From the NCBI GenBank assembly GCA_004835665.1, contig RBKR01000021.1, forward strand, positions 1,054,001-1,118,000: a DNA stretch of 64,000 bases, given 5' to 3'. The notes beneath the pieces are model-generated. The model was not told the DNA's origin and searched no databases. It worked only from the letters and a program-made list of their open reading frames with translations. Positions 1 through 10,943 of the stretch are shown in pieces. The stretch's first letter is position 1. Each line of letters opens with the position of its first letter. A program made the position numbers and the translations under genes. The DNA is from Phoma sp. XZ068 (taxonomy: Eukaryota > Ascomycota > Dothideomycetes > Pleosporales > Didymellaceae).

Positions 1-112
1 TCCTTTTCACTCACACCATCAAACAATCAGCGTTAGCACTGTGTCGATTTCGCAACCACCAATAACATAAATATCAGCATGTAAGCGCTGGCTAGGCCTC
101 CAAGGACGCTCG

Positions 113-1509
113 ATGGAAGAAGTACGCGACCGCTTGGTCGAGAAGGTGCAGACCTTGAGCGACCTCGAACTCGCGGTTCTTGTCTGTCTCGTCGCTGAAC
201 AGCACTGTATCATCCAGACTGAAAGGCAGTTGCTTGATAATGTGGAGGAAGAACTAAAGCTGGTCAGTTTGATCATGTATAGACGGACAGGTCGCTAATT
301 CGATCAGATCGCTATCAATGTATTTGGCCTCACGTGGGCGGTTCTTGAATGCAACGAGCAGACTACCCTCGACGAGTTCGGCTGCGGTATTCTCGTCGCA
401 GACGAAGCAGACGACTACTTTAACAGCAAGAGCGAAGCAAGTCATGTCAAGGTAGCCACCAACCTCCAGACGAGACAGGCCCTGGAGCTGACTTTTGTCG
501 CAGTTCTCTTCACTTTCCGGGTCGCCAAAGCGACCTGATCGTCGCGTCTCAAGAACACCCAGTGCCTTCACGAAACTTGACAGTAAAAGGATCGCCAACA
601 TTGTTATTGCTAAGAATCTGGACCGAGCGAATACTCATGTTCAGGTCCAAGCCTTAGAGGTACCATAGAGCGATGTCCATCATGATCATGGCTAACGTCA
701 ATATAGCTCATGAGAGGCAAGCGAAATTTTACCCGGACTGCTGTGCACGCTGCCCCTCGACCTTTTTTGTTCATTGCGTTGAACGACATCAATACTACGC
801 GCTTGATGATCCATCTCGTATGATCTCTATCCAGTCTGCTTAGCTGTCGAGTGCTAAAAAGGCAGCAGAACGATCAGTTTTTTATCTCGCACAAACACTA
901 CTTTGAAGATGGCCTACCCAACATCGAAGAGCAACACGAGAAGACACAAGTTCTCGATGATGATCGATCTGCTTCTTCGGTCATTCGTACGCCTCCATTC
1001 GTTCTTGCAAAGCGCGCACCGCAGGCAGCTTTGTTCTCCGCAGAAGTACGTGCTTTTGTCTATGTATAGATTTGTTACTCACCATCAAAGGACCTCGCCA
1101 TATTTAATTCTCACATGGCAGATGTCAAGGTCAGTTCCGAGGTTCGCGCATATCTGCACAACATCGTGGTCTTCATGAGGCTCCATAGAGCCGTTGCCGG
1201 TGGCATATCTGCATTGGCCACTAAGCACTTCAATACACTCGCAACGTAAGCTGTCTCGTTCTATCTAATTGTCGTTGCTGATCGTGTAGTGCTCTTGCAC
1301 CTCTTCATGGGCTCGATTATGTCTCACCTTCGATGGTTGCGCTTGCTGCGCGCAAAATATACCCACATCGCATTGCCATCACAGCACCGGAGAATGAACG
1401 AAGTTTACAGTGGGGTAGTTCTCTCGAGGCTGTGAAAGCCGTGCTTGACGGTGTTACTGCTGACGACGTCGTGGAAGAAGTGCTGCAGTCTGTCGAGGTG
1501 CCGTTATGA
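113..1509 (+). CDS. fungal magnesium-chelatase-family protein, 7 exons
   Basis: Exons that splice in frame are 113-262, 308-451, 504-659, 707-817, 866-1045, 1130-1245 and 1290-1509, giving 358 aa. The start ATG at 113 opens a helical N-terminus (MEEVRDRLVEKVQTLSDLEL). The C-terminal half, with VRAYLHNIVVFMRLHRAVAGG and APLHGLDYVSPSMVALAARK, resembles the winged C-terminal region of MoxR/Mg-chelatase AAA proteins. Fungal orthologues are usually annotated magnesium chelatase although, as here, no P-loop GxxGxGK is visible, so ATPase activity is doubtful. The function in fungi is not established to my knowledge. Intron 2 was placed by its CTGAC branch site and GCAG acceptor, because it is the only choice that keeps frame into the segment IANIVIAKNLDRA. 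Family assignment is from recalled similarity. The splice pattern is seen directly; the end of intron 5 is the least certain. Confidence 0.75.
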
Positions 1510-1860
1510 TTATGTGCCCTTCAAGGCGCTGATCAATCATTCGTAGGCCGCGTGCAGACACAAAGAGATGAGTGAGCATGACATACTTGCCGCAGGTCAA
1601 CGATAAGCGGGGCAGTCACGATACCCCGCGGCGCCAGGAACGCCTAGGTCGCGCCTGTGCTTGGACCTGGACTTTGCGCACATAACCCAACCACGCAAAC
1701 CTCAACACAACCCGCAGGGCGTTTCAATTGCTCTTGTATCTCTTATTGTCTGTGGTTATGACGAAAGACTATTTTAGCGCTAATGCGCTGGCCGCAACGG
1801 ACTCTGCCGCAGTCTTCGTGAACGAGGTATTTGGAAACAACGTCATATCGATCCGCGGCC
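1510..1860. other. intergenic, no gene seen
   Basis: A 351-bp spacer between two genes on the same strand. It holds only short unspliced reading frames. It must contain the 3' end of the chelatase-like gene and the promoter of the NAD kinase; I see no RNA gene or repeat. Confidence 0.6.
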
Positions 1861-3419
1861 ATGGCTAACTTCCACCCTGAGAATGAAGCAGGCGACCAAG
1901 ACACTAAAAGGTCCAGTAGCATAAATAGTCATGACGACGCGCTCGAGGTACTTCGCTCTACTACCCCCGCCACCACAACAACCAATTAAGAGGTGCAGGT
2001 CATCTTCGAAGGCGGCAGCATACACCGACGCAAAGCCTCGCTAGCAGCTCCCCTCCAGCGCCCTCACTTCGACAAGATGAGTTCCCGCCCAAGCAATGAC
2101 CGCCGTAATACGTCGTGCATAGTCCACGAGCTACTCGAGAAGCACGATGGCGTCCCATCCCAACAACATGACCAGTCATACGAAGGGCTGGCTCAGGAGC
2201 GCCTCATAGACAAAGACCCACACTCGCACGCTGAGGAGACACAACACTCGCGGTTGTTGACAAAGAAGCAAATATCGGACATGGCATTTGGGATTAGAGA
2301 GTTGTCAAAGAAGCTTGCGCAGATCCGTCTGAAACTGCACGTTAAGAATATCTTCATTCTTGGAAAAGCGCATGATGAGAGCTTGATCAAACACACAAGG
2401 GAGACTGCGGATTGGCTCCTTACGAAGGACTCGAAGTACAAGGTGTACGTTGAACACACGCTAGAGGACAACAAAATATTCGACAAAAAAGGCCTGCTAG
2501 AAAAGAATCCAACGTACGAGGACCGTCTGAAGTTTTGGACAGACGAGTTGTGTGAGCAGAAGCCGCAAACCTTTGACATCGTCCTCGCAGTAAGTACTTT
2601 ATAAGCTCAGCCTTTACCAACCGCTCACCATCCTAGCTTGGTGGGGATGGAACAGTGCTCTACTCGTCGTGGCTCTTCCAACGTGTAGTACCGCCCGTTC
2701 TCGCATTCTCCCTTGGATCACTCGGGTTTCTCACCAAGTTTGACTACGATCTCTACCCACAAACTCTTTCTCGTGCCTTCGAGGAAGGCATCACCGTAAA
2801 CCTACGCCTGCGTTTTGAAGCAACCGTGATGCGATCACAAACCCGCGACAGCGAGAGTCCATCTGACCTGGTGGAGCAGCTCATCGGGGAAGAGGCCGAG
2901 GATCATCATACACATCGACCGGACGGCACTTACAACATCTTGAACGAGGTTGTGGTAGATCGCGGTCCAAATCCAACCATGTCGTCGATCGAGCTATTCG
3001 GTGACGACGAACATTTCACAACTGTACAAGCAGACGGAATCTGCGTATCAACACCCACTGGCTCGACTGCATACAACTTGGCCGCAGGAGGCTCGCTCTG
3101 CCACCCAGATAACCCCGTCATCCTTGTCACAGCTATATGTGCACACACTCTGTCCTTCAGGCCGATCATCCTACCAGACACGATAGTTTTGCGCTGCGGA
3201 GTGCCGTATGACGCAAGAACGAGCTCTTGGGCGAGTTTCGATGGGAGAGAAAGAGTCGAGCTGAAACCTGGCGACTACGTTACTGTCAGCGCGAGCAGGT
3301 TCCCGTTCCCGTGTGTGCTGCCTATGGACAGAAGGAAAACGGATTGGATCAACAGTATCTCGCGGACTTTGCAGTGGAATAGTCGGGACAAGCAAAAGGC
3401 GTTCAAGGAGTGGAAATAG
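1861..3419 (+). CDS. NAD(H) kinase
   Basis: ATP-NAD kinase of the Utr1/Yef1/Pos5 family, which phosphorylates NAD(H) to NADP(H). Exons 1861-1947, 1993-2589 and 2637-3419 give 488 aa. The GGDGT nucleotide-binding motif (about residues 230-234) starts exon 3, followed by VVPPVLAFSLGSLGFLTKF and the TPTGSTAYNLAAGG motif, both diagnostic. The N-terminal 150 residues are poorly conserved, as in other fungal cytosolic members. The first exon was chosen because ATG 1861 leads through a 45-bp GT..AG intron exactly into the frame that is open at 1993, which itself begins with GTG. An internal ATG at 2077 is an alternative start. No clear mitochondrial presequence is seen, so a cytosolic role is inferred. 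Confidence 0.9.
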
Positions 3420-3797
3420 CACGAAGGCCGCAATAATGAAGTGGAGTGAGCTTCCAATGGCATGGCGTGATGAGGAGGCACCAAGTAATGTACGATTGAA
3501 GGGCCGAGATTTCCGTCACATCCGGCTATATTCCCAAACCCTCAAAGTTTTTTACCAGCAGCCTTCTTGCCCATTGTCATGTTGCTCTCCCGATATAGCA
3601 GCATAACCTTGTCTCAATTTTTCTGCAACTTCTGGCCTTCGCCAAGTGCCACCATAAAAGTCTGCTCGTTACTATACAGCGCATCTCAGTCTACTATATC
3701 ACGCAGGACTAGTCGTAGACCACAGGTGTTTGTCTCGGTATTATTCGATACTTGCTAATACACATTACAACCCACCAACTTCCGCATATGGCCCATG
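3420..3797. other. intergenic between convergent genes
   Basis: A 378-bp spacer between the stop of the NAD kinase and the stop of the convergent glucanase. Nothing beyond presumed 3' untranslated sequence was recognised. Confidence 0.6.
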
Positions 3798-5032
3798 CTA
3801 AGAGCAGTATAACTTCCCCTCCTTCTGATCAATAACACCCATATCAATAAAACTCTCATAATTCCAATAATCGCTCTGCGTGCCCTCCCCAACCACACTC
3901 ACATTCCCCAAAAACCTGGCCGTCCAATACGCATTCCCCTGCGTGAACTTATTATACGCATACAACCCCGTATTCAAATTCCTCGCACGATTGCCAAACT
4001 TATTGTTCGCACTTGTCTGAATCGCCCACTCGCCCACAAACACGGGGAACTTGCCGTCACCAGCCAGCGTCTTCGCATCCGCGCACAGCAGCGCCGTCAC
4101 GTTGTCCGAGTCGCTCGGCCGCCCGAAGTAGTAGTTGTGCACGTCGAAGACAATGTTCTCGCTGCGATCGAACTGCGGGGACCAGAATGGCTCGCCTTTG
4201 AAACTGCCTTGTAGCATGACGGGGATTTTGCGGTTTATGAATGCGGTGTGTGAGAGCACGGCTTTGAAGTATTTGAGTACCCAGGCGGCGCCCGTGTCGG
4301 AGAGGGCGGCGGGCGTGCCGAATTTGGAGAAGTCGGGGTTGTCGGCAGGTTCGTTTATGGGCGCGAAGGAGTAGGATTGTGGGGAGGAGGATGACTGGAT
4401 GAAGTGCAGAGCGGCATCGACGACTTTGAGTGACAGGTCTAGGTTCGTTTGGTTGTTGAACCAGTCCCATTTGCCAACACGCTGGGTGGGGATTAGTGAT
4501 TGCAGGAAAAATGGTGTGAAGGAGAGATGCTTACTTCGCCGATGTCGAGGCCGTTCACGCCGCCGGGGAGAGAGTGAAGGTCTAGGATCACATGCATACC
4601 ATACTTTCTGATGGCGTAGTCTGCAATTCGCTTGAAGTACTTTTGCTGGTTGCCAGAGTGATACCCAGCGCCTGGGATCTTGACCCATGCGGCGTATGTG
4701 GTCGGAATACGAATGAGATCCACGCCACCAGACGCTAGCTTGTCGATGTCCTTGGTGGTTATGTATGTTGCATAACGCTTTTCAAAGACAGAGTCGCACT
4801 GTTTACCAAGCTTGACGCAGCAATTCCACTCGTCGACAGTACCTCTGCAGTACTGATCCCACCAGTATGGATCGATGGTGGCCTCTTGTGCGAGCCATCC
4901 CCCAAGATTGACACCGTTGGCATGGAACTTCCTCCAGTTGACGTAGTCGCCTTTCTGGGAAGTAGTTGGGCTCGCGAGAACAGTGGAAGTAAGTGCGAGA
5001 AGAGCAGCGCCGAGAGTTGATTGTGCAACCAT
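3798..5032 (-). CDS. secreted GH5 exo-1,3-beta-glucanase
   Basis: Glucan 1,3-beta-glucosidase of glycoside hydrolase family 5, acting on beta-1,3-glucan of the cell wall or of a host or storage polymer. Exons 4535-5032 and 3798-4481, with an intron at 4482-4534, give 393 aa. Residues 1-20 form a signal peptide (MVAQSTLGAALLALTSTVLA). NGVNLGGWLAQE near residue 40 is the usual start of the (beta/alpha)8 barrel. The proton donor is in INEP (E210) and the nucleophile in FVGEW (E317), with the conserved H281/Y283 pair (DVHNYYF) between them. The length fits the family and no transmembrane anchor is seen, so the enzyme should be secreted. The start codon is the only ATG before the signal peptide. 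Confidence 0.93.
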
Positions 5033-5828
5033 GACTAGGGCTTAGGGAGCTGGATTCCGTGATCGAAAAGTAGATGTCGTTATGCTCATTCTTATACAAC
5101 TCTGCATGGCAAGCCAACGATAACTACTATTGGCCAATGCTATGAAGCGGGATCGGTATAAAGATTGCGGGGATCAGGTATGGAGAAAACGTGGAGTCCA
5201 TTGGGCTAGATAGAAATTGGTATTCAGCCCGCTCATGTTCGAAGTGCAAGTACAAAGTTGGAGTGGTTGTGGATAGGATGCCTTTCTCACATCTGCCGCG
5301 GGTCCTTCAGGTTCAATGTGATTGGCGCAAATGATGCATTACCCCGGATTTCGGCTCCAGAATTATGTACCGGCACGAAGAATCCGCCAGGGGCGTGTAC
5401 GCGTGCCGATTGCGAGGACGGGCTGCGATGGCGGGTCGTGAAGTCGGGATAGACGTGTTGTACGAATCGTACATCCGTCCAGAGCGATCACAACCCGACT
5501 CCTACAAACAACCACTATTAGTCAAATTGCTGCAGGAAATGCTCCTGTCCACACCTGCCACTTGCACAAGAAATGACAGACGCCTCCACTGTGGTGTTAA
5601 TCCATGTGGGACTCGGGGTATAGTAGTCCGAGTGGTGTCCCCGTGCTCCTCATCCTCCAAAATTGACCAAATGTAAGACAAACGCAGCCTGGCGTCCCAT
5701 TTCATGGGCCTTGGCCAAGCTAGACATATATCATATGTCTGCGATTCACCACATCAATGTCCTTCTTGCGCTGGCTGCTGGTCGAGTTGTGAATTGCTTG
5801 CTCCACATTTCCCCAGACGTCTCACTCT
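5033..5828. other. intergenic, no gene seen
   Basis: An 800-bp stretch holding the promoter of the glucanase (minus strand). Short frames on both strands lack a start context, splice partners or recognisable motifs. Confidence 0.5.
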
Positions 5829-6254
5829 TCATCTCGGTAGCCCGTTGCCCGCACCACTGCCACCGCCCTGCGCGTCTCTTGCAGCTCCGCCAGGTCTCAC
5901 TACACCTGCCTGCGGGCCAGGCTGTCTCCGCAATGCCGTGATGACTGGCTCCTCTTCCCTCCTTTCCGCCGTACCTCTACCAGACGCGCCGGCGCCGGCA
6001 CTCTGCCCCTCAGCAGCTCTTGGTCCTCGTCGAAGAAGCTCTTCCAGACCCAAGTCGCGCCACGTGGGCTCCTTCTTGGCTTGTGTCGCGCGCTGGATGC
6101 CAAAAGCTGCGTGTTGGTCTGGTACAACATCATCTTCGTCTTCAGGGTTGAGAGGCTGGAGGTGCGGCGGGATGTAGATGTTCTCGGGCGCGAGCTGTGA
6201 CGACGTCATGTTCGTGAAGGATTCGAGCAGGTCCGCATGGTGGGAGGCATGCAT
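5829..6254 (-). CDS. small hydrophilic hypothetical protein
   Basis: A 141-aa reading frame that I do not recognise. The N-terminal half is acidic and proline-rich with a compact conserved-looking block (PENIYIPPHLQPLNPEDEDD, then PTWRDLGLEELLRRG). The C-terminal half is Arg/Gly/Ala-rich and probably disordered. No signal peptide or membrane span is seen. A longer model is possible: ATG at 6335 followed at once by an intron (6285-6332, GTATGC..CTCAG, with CATTAAC upstream of the acceptor) joins in frame and gives 152 aa with an initiator codon alone in the first exon. The short model from ATG 6254 is reported because it needs no splicing. It could still be a chance frame. Confidence 0.45.
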   Translation of the reverse strand: MHASHHADLLESFTNMTSSQLAPENIYIPPHLQPLNPEDEDDVVPDQHAAFGIQRATQAKKEPTWRDLGLEELLRRGPRAAEGQSAGAGASGRGTAERREEEPVITALRRQPGPQAGVVRPGGAARDAQGGGSGAGNGLPR

Positions 6255-6335
6255 GTGCAGGTACGTGGCTGACGAATCACGCGTCTGAGGAATTTGTTAA
6301 TGTTTGCTCCCAAAAGCTGGGATGCTGCATACCAT

Positions 6336-7160
6336 GATGACAAGATGTTTATTCAAATTCTTTCTGGCGTATCAGTTATAGCGAGTCTTGCTTTGAGGTA
6401 GATGAGAGGTATTCGGTTGTAAAATTGTGACGAAGGGTTGATAATTCGGGCAGCTGATTGTTTACTTCTTTATCGATAAGACTGTCACGAGCGAGAGCAC
6501 CTGCATGGCGCGCTTTCCTCTTCTTGATCACACCATCGAGCCCCAGTCTTACATCAACCACGACATCCCTTATGTTCACATATCCTGCGCTGATTCCTTT
6601 GCGCCCCTCAAGAATCTATTCCATTCGTTGACTCGAAACGATGATGATGCTCTCACGCCGCCCACAACAGCTCTCACGAGTCAGGACCGCCGACCCATTC
6701 AAGGGCTAGAATTCACTGACTAGGTCTTTAATGCATCGTACAATATCGATTTACGTGAATTCGTCCTCAGTAGGTTTACATCCAAGCTGTGAACGAACAA
6801 AACAGCACCTACCTATCGTGGTACGTATTGTCCCTTGGACATGCGTGAGTCTAAACTAACAGCTTAACAGCCAACCAAAATCGTACAAGCGTCTGTACAA
6901 TGGCACGGTTGGGGGAATTCTTACCACAAAATGTACCTTGAGATGAATGCTAGCCAAAGAGGTCGTGGCAACCACTGAATCGCCGCATACGAAACGTATG
7001 GCCGAGGCTGCGCCGCATTCGTCTCCGCAGGCTCCCCTCCATAAACCCCGCTTTGTAATCGACACCGTGGATGGTCTCCTGCCCGCACTTCAAGGTCTCC
7101 AGCCCCGCAGACTCTGTTAACCTTCATCGTACGTCTTCGAAGATACCAAAATCTACCAAA
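6336..7160. other. intergenic, no gene seen
   Basis: An 825-bp spacer between divergent transcription units. A 72-codon frame at 6505-6723 on the plus strand starts with a real ATG but shows no recognisable features, so I leave it unannotated. Confidence 0.5.
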
Positions 7161-7642
7161 ATGCCTGAAGGACGTTGCAACTGCGCGAGCATCAAGATCT
7201 CCATCCCGGAGCTGCCGAAAGAATCGGTAATCTGCTACTGGTAATTACACCTTCGCACAGAACGGATAGTGTGAATCAACTGACCATGCAGTGGGAACTG
7301 CCGCCGTGCTGGCTCAACTCCCGGCTCGATCGTGTACCTGTACGACCGATCCAAAGTAACACTTGATGACCCCAAAGGCTTTCTCAAGAGCTACAAAGAC
7401 ACCGACACGGTTTCTGGCAACACCATTACCCGCAATTTTTGCAGCAACTGTGGATGGTGAGTTGTTTAGATTCCTTCCTCTAGATTGTGTAGCTAACGTG
7501 GGGAAGCCCGGTTACATCTTTGCTCTCGGAGGATTCTCCGCAGCTTGTTATCAAGGGTGGAGTATTTGATCATCTCCCGAGACCTGGAATCGAAGCATTT
7601 TCTCAAGATAAGCCGCAGTGGCTTGAGATTGCCAAAGCATGA
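7161..7642 (+). CDS. CENP-V/GFA domain protein
   Basis: Small zinc protein of the glutathione-dependent formaldehyde-activating (GFA) / CENP-V family. Exons 7161-7240, 7292-7456 and 7507-7642 give 126 aa. The zinc-binding cysteines are visible in order: GRCNC near the start, CYCGNCRRAG across the first splice junction, and FCSNCGCP across the second. Both introns interrupt cysteine-motif codons (TG|T and TG|C), so the motifs only appear after splicing, which strongly supports the model. The C-terminus (VIKGGVFDHLP..PQWLEIAKA) is typical of fungal members. In vitro these proteins bind glutathione or S-hydroxymethyl adducts. A specific substrate cannot be assigned. Confidence 0.88.
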
Positions 7643-7785
7643 GAGTCTCATAATGGCTTTGTGATAGCTTTGATGGGAGAAGTTCGAAAGTGTATAATGA
7701 ACAAGTTCCACGCTTCATGTCGCCAGAATGACCTCGTAGGTGTGATCAAATCGAAAGAGCTGTAGAACAATATGCATGCCGTTCC

Positions 7786-9141
7786 TCAGAAGTCAGATCC
7801 CATCACATCGAAGGCATCCTCAGGTACTGCAAGTGTTTCGTGCGACGTAACCAGCAGCACCTGCACCTGCTCGATTAAATGTCTTTGTGCCCTCCACTTC
7901 TGCACCCGTGATTCAATATTTGCTCTCAGCTCGTCTGACCAGGCGATAGGATTGACAGGCAGCCTGTCGCTCTCCAGGTTGTCAAAATACATCATACTAT
8001 GCTGGTCAGGCATAACCAGTTGCGACTGCAGCTCTCGAACTGAGTGAGACAAGTCATTCATCATCGTCACCATGTGTTCGTAATCCACAGCTAGCTGTTC
8101 AAGATGTTCCGTCTGACGTGGACTCAGAGCAGCTGTGCGACGCAGAAGGAGCAGTAACCTTGCAGCATCGGCCTCGACGGGGTCGAGTGGTGATTGGTCT
8201 CTGTGTCCGCCGTTGCCCCACAGGGGTCGAAGTAGACGCAACGCCCATTTGATGTGGCGGTCGATCATTTTGGCAGGGGATAAAGCTGCGTGCAAACGTT
8301 GCCGTCGAATGGCACGCAGACAGTCCTCGGTGTGGCTGAAAGTGACCTTCGATCCGCACTTTTCCTCCATAAGGCGCCTCAGCGACGTCTCCGTCTTGAG
8401 GAATCGGAAGAGCATTGGCTTCCACTCAACCGACAGTGTAAATGTCTCCAAGTCGACTGCTACATCAAATGTCCGCCTTTTTGCGTCGAAGGGAAAGTCT
8501 AGGTCTAGCACAGCTGTGTCAAGCTGGATGGCCCAGATTAATTTGCCGTATGTTGGGTCAGACCGAGACCACGATAGCTGGCTCAGCAAGCTACCATTGG
8601 AAGGTAGCCTTGCGCGCTTGCTCCAAAAGTCATATTCATCGCACCAGTGCCTGTCGATTTGGAACACGGCGTGCGTGCGATTCCACGGTGGAGCAAGACG
8701 CTTCTCTGATTCCAAACGTGATCGCGAGTGCTTGTCATTGACAGCTTCGAAATAAGCATGCACGAGATGTAATGCCTCGTACTTATCGTCGCTCAGCCTT
8801 TCCATGAGGAGAGAATCCCTCGCTCCTAGATAACCAACCAAGCGCACTCTTTGAAGGTGGTGATATAGGATCGGTCCTTCGATTGCATCGCGGAAGCCAC
8901 GGCAGACTAATCGCCAGTCCAGGACGTAGGCAATTGGGACATATTCCAGAATGAGTATGAGTATTTCAGCAGGTAAGTGAGGTAAAGTCGGTGGCGTTGG
9001 GCTCTGGCTGGCTTCAATGGAAGTGAGCAATGCATCGACGTCGTCGGCATCCCACTCGAAGTTCAAGTGCTTCGCAAGCCAAGGCGGTAGAGATGCTTCG
9101 ATAGCATCATGTTCCACTTTAGAGGTAGTGGTCGCAGCCAT
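7786..9141 (-). CDS. F-box protein
   Basis: Single-exon gene of 451 aa. An F-box lies at about residues 52-90 (LPHLPAEILILILEYVPIAYVLDWRLVCRGFRDAI is the core, split here only for description). It would recruit Skp1 and make the protein a candidate substrate receptor of an SCF ubiquitin ligase. The remaining 350 residues are rich in Trp, Arg and Leu and resemble the uncharacterised C-terminal regions common in expanded fungal F-box families; no WD40 or LRR repeats are visible. The start was set at ATG 9141 (CATCATGGCTGCG). The frame is open to 9198, but that codon is TTG. The substrate is unknown. Confidence 0.8.
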   Translation of the reverse strand: MAATTTSKVEHDAIEASLPPWLAKHLNFEWDADDVDALLTSIEASQSPTPPTLPHLPAEILILILEYVPIAYVLDWRLVCRGFRDAIEGPILYHHLQRVRLVGYLGARDSLLMERLSDDKYEALHLVHAYFEAVNDKHSRSRLESEKRLAPPWNRTHAVFQIDRHWCDEYDFWSKRARLPSNGSLLSQLSWSRSDPTYGKLIWAIQLDTAVLDLDFPFDAKRRTFDVAVDLETFTLSVEWKPMLFRFLKTETSLRRLMEEKCGSKVTFSHTEDCLRAIRRQRLHAALSPAKMIDRHIKWALRLLRPLWGNGGHRDQSPLDPVEADAARLLLLLRRTAALSPRQTEHLEQLAVDYEHMVTMMNDLSHSVRELQSQLVMPDQHSMMYFDNLESDRLPVNPIAWSDELRANIESRVQKWRAQRHLIEQVQVLLVTSHETLAVPEDAFDVMGSDF

Positions 9142-9376
9142 GATGCAATTGTGGAGATGCAGAGACGCGGTCGGTTCATTAGGGGGACGTTCCGTCAACC
9201 CGCAGTCGCCCCACCTGTCCGATCGCCAAACTGTCGCGACTGCACGTGCAGACCAGACGCAGACTTCAACTGGCAGGCCAGAAAACTACTAATACAAAAA
9301 CACCGAAGGCCACGGAATTATAATGTTGGAAAGAATAGTAGAATATTGATACATACTCCATTTTGTCATATTTGGT

Positions 9377-10099
9377 TCAATTGGCCGAGTCAGGCTCGAA
9401 ATCATACCCATATACAATCGCATCGATCTTCTTTCCAGGATAGCTCTTCAACTGTCCACACTTCTTAACACGACCAATCCTCTCAAATCCTAGCGAGTCC
9501 CAGATTTTTGTCGACGCCACATTAGTCTCGTACACCAGATTGAACACCGAGTACGTGAATCCCTGCGCAAGTCAGTCGACATCCCCGTACACTACATTAC
9601 AAACACATACCAGCTTCGGCGCCCATTTCAGATACTGCTTACCCAGCAACTTTCCCACGCCCTTATTTCTCGCTGCGGTGGTGACAATGAACCCCGCATT
9701 GCAGACATGACTGCTTCGCCCGGGGTAGTTCGGCTTGGTGTAGAAACTCCCAAGGCACACTTTACTCCAATCGGCATCCAGATTATTGATTTCTTCTGAG
9801 CTCTTGAAAGTGCCTTCTAGCATTACTGCGCCGAATACGCCAAACCAGTAAGGCCCGAAGGATTCCAGGGGTAGCGATTCTAACATGGGGTATGTGTCGC
9901 CGCCTTCGATCTCTGCGGAAAGCTGCGTGTGCAGGAAGGCGACTAGTGAAGGAGGAACTTGATCAAGAGATGTGAATGGGAGGATAGTCGCTGCTGAACC
10001 GTTCTTCAGCGTCACGTGCTCTGGAGCAAGTTTGTGCGCTGCTTGGTCGAGGTTGTGTAGGATTGGTGGGGAAGTCGGGTCATCAAGCATTGCTGGCAT
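9377..10099 (-). CDS. GNAT N-acetyltransferase, Mpr1-like
   Basis: Exons 9611-10099 and 9377-9562 (intron 9563-9610) give 224 aa. The segment LGSFYTKPNYPGRSSHVCNAGF, followed by RNKGVGKLLG and then WAPKLGFTYSVFNLVYETN, matches the fungal family that includes yeast Mpr1, which acetylates azetidine-2-carboxylate and related proline metabolites. RNKGVGK is the acetyl-CoA loop (R/Q-x-x-G-x-G/A). The intron falls exactly between WAPKL and GFTYS, restoring the conserved core. The protein is probably cytosolic or mitochondrial. ATG 10099 was taken as the start. The frame continues upstream to 10306, but that extension looks unlike protein. The exact substrate is inferred only from family. Confidence 0.82.
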
Positions 10100-10943
10100 G
10101 GTGGCGGTTGGTATCCTGTAATCAATCACAGCGTAGAAGAAGGAGTTATTCGAAAATTGAGGGTTATGAGGCTCAATGGCAATTTTGACGCTGATAGGGC
10201 GTGGAGATGTACAAATGAATGGGGACGCACTTGCTTGTGGATCTAATTCTAGCGCGGGGCTCCGATCTCGCACCTCCGATATCCAATCCGTCGGGCGATC
10301 GCTCACTACACGTCAACTCGATTAAAGATTCCGCGAAAGAATATCCGATGAGTATGTTGAATATGTTTGAAAACAAAGAACGTCCTTCTTTCCAATCTGG
10401 GACTCCTTGGGTAGCCTCACCGACAATAACAAGGGAATACTCTTTGCTTAGCAGTGCGACCTTGAAGCATGCATCTACTACCAATGCAGACCTATTTCGA
10501 GAAGAGCACTAAAATTTCACATGCATGCAGATAGTGCCAGCGCGAGGGCTTATTCGACGTAACGGTGCGGTGGCTAACGTTCATTCCCCAGTTGGCTCAA
10601 AAGTTCAAACCCTTTTCAAACTTTCCTTTCCTAATTGTGGCTTAAAGCACCATAAATCGTGACCGCATTCATCTTCAATATTCACTTTATCGTTTCATCA
10701 GGCGATTAAGAATGAGCTATTATATCACCCATAAAACCATCGTTGCGAACACCCGGCATCATCTGCACCGATTCGTGTTAGTTTGATGTCCGCAGCAGAG
10801 ACGAGCAAGAAAAACACAGAATGCAAATGCGAGTTACTCTGGCTCGAAATGAACAAGCCAATTTGTGTATTAGTTCTGCGAATTATCCCCCCCAGTCAGC
10901 TCTACGGAAGACTGGGTTGAGTTTGCGAATCGATGCCTCGACT
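10100..10943. other. intergenic, no gene seen
   Basis: About 840 bp between the acetyltransferase promoter and the 3' end of the oxidoreductase, both on the minus strand. No feature beyond short unsupported frames was found. Confidence 0.5.
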
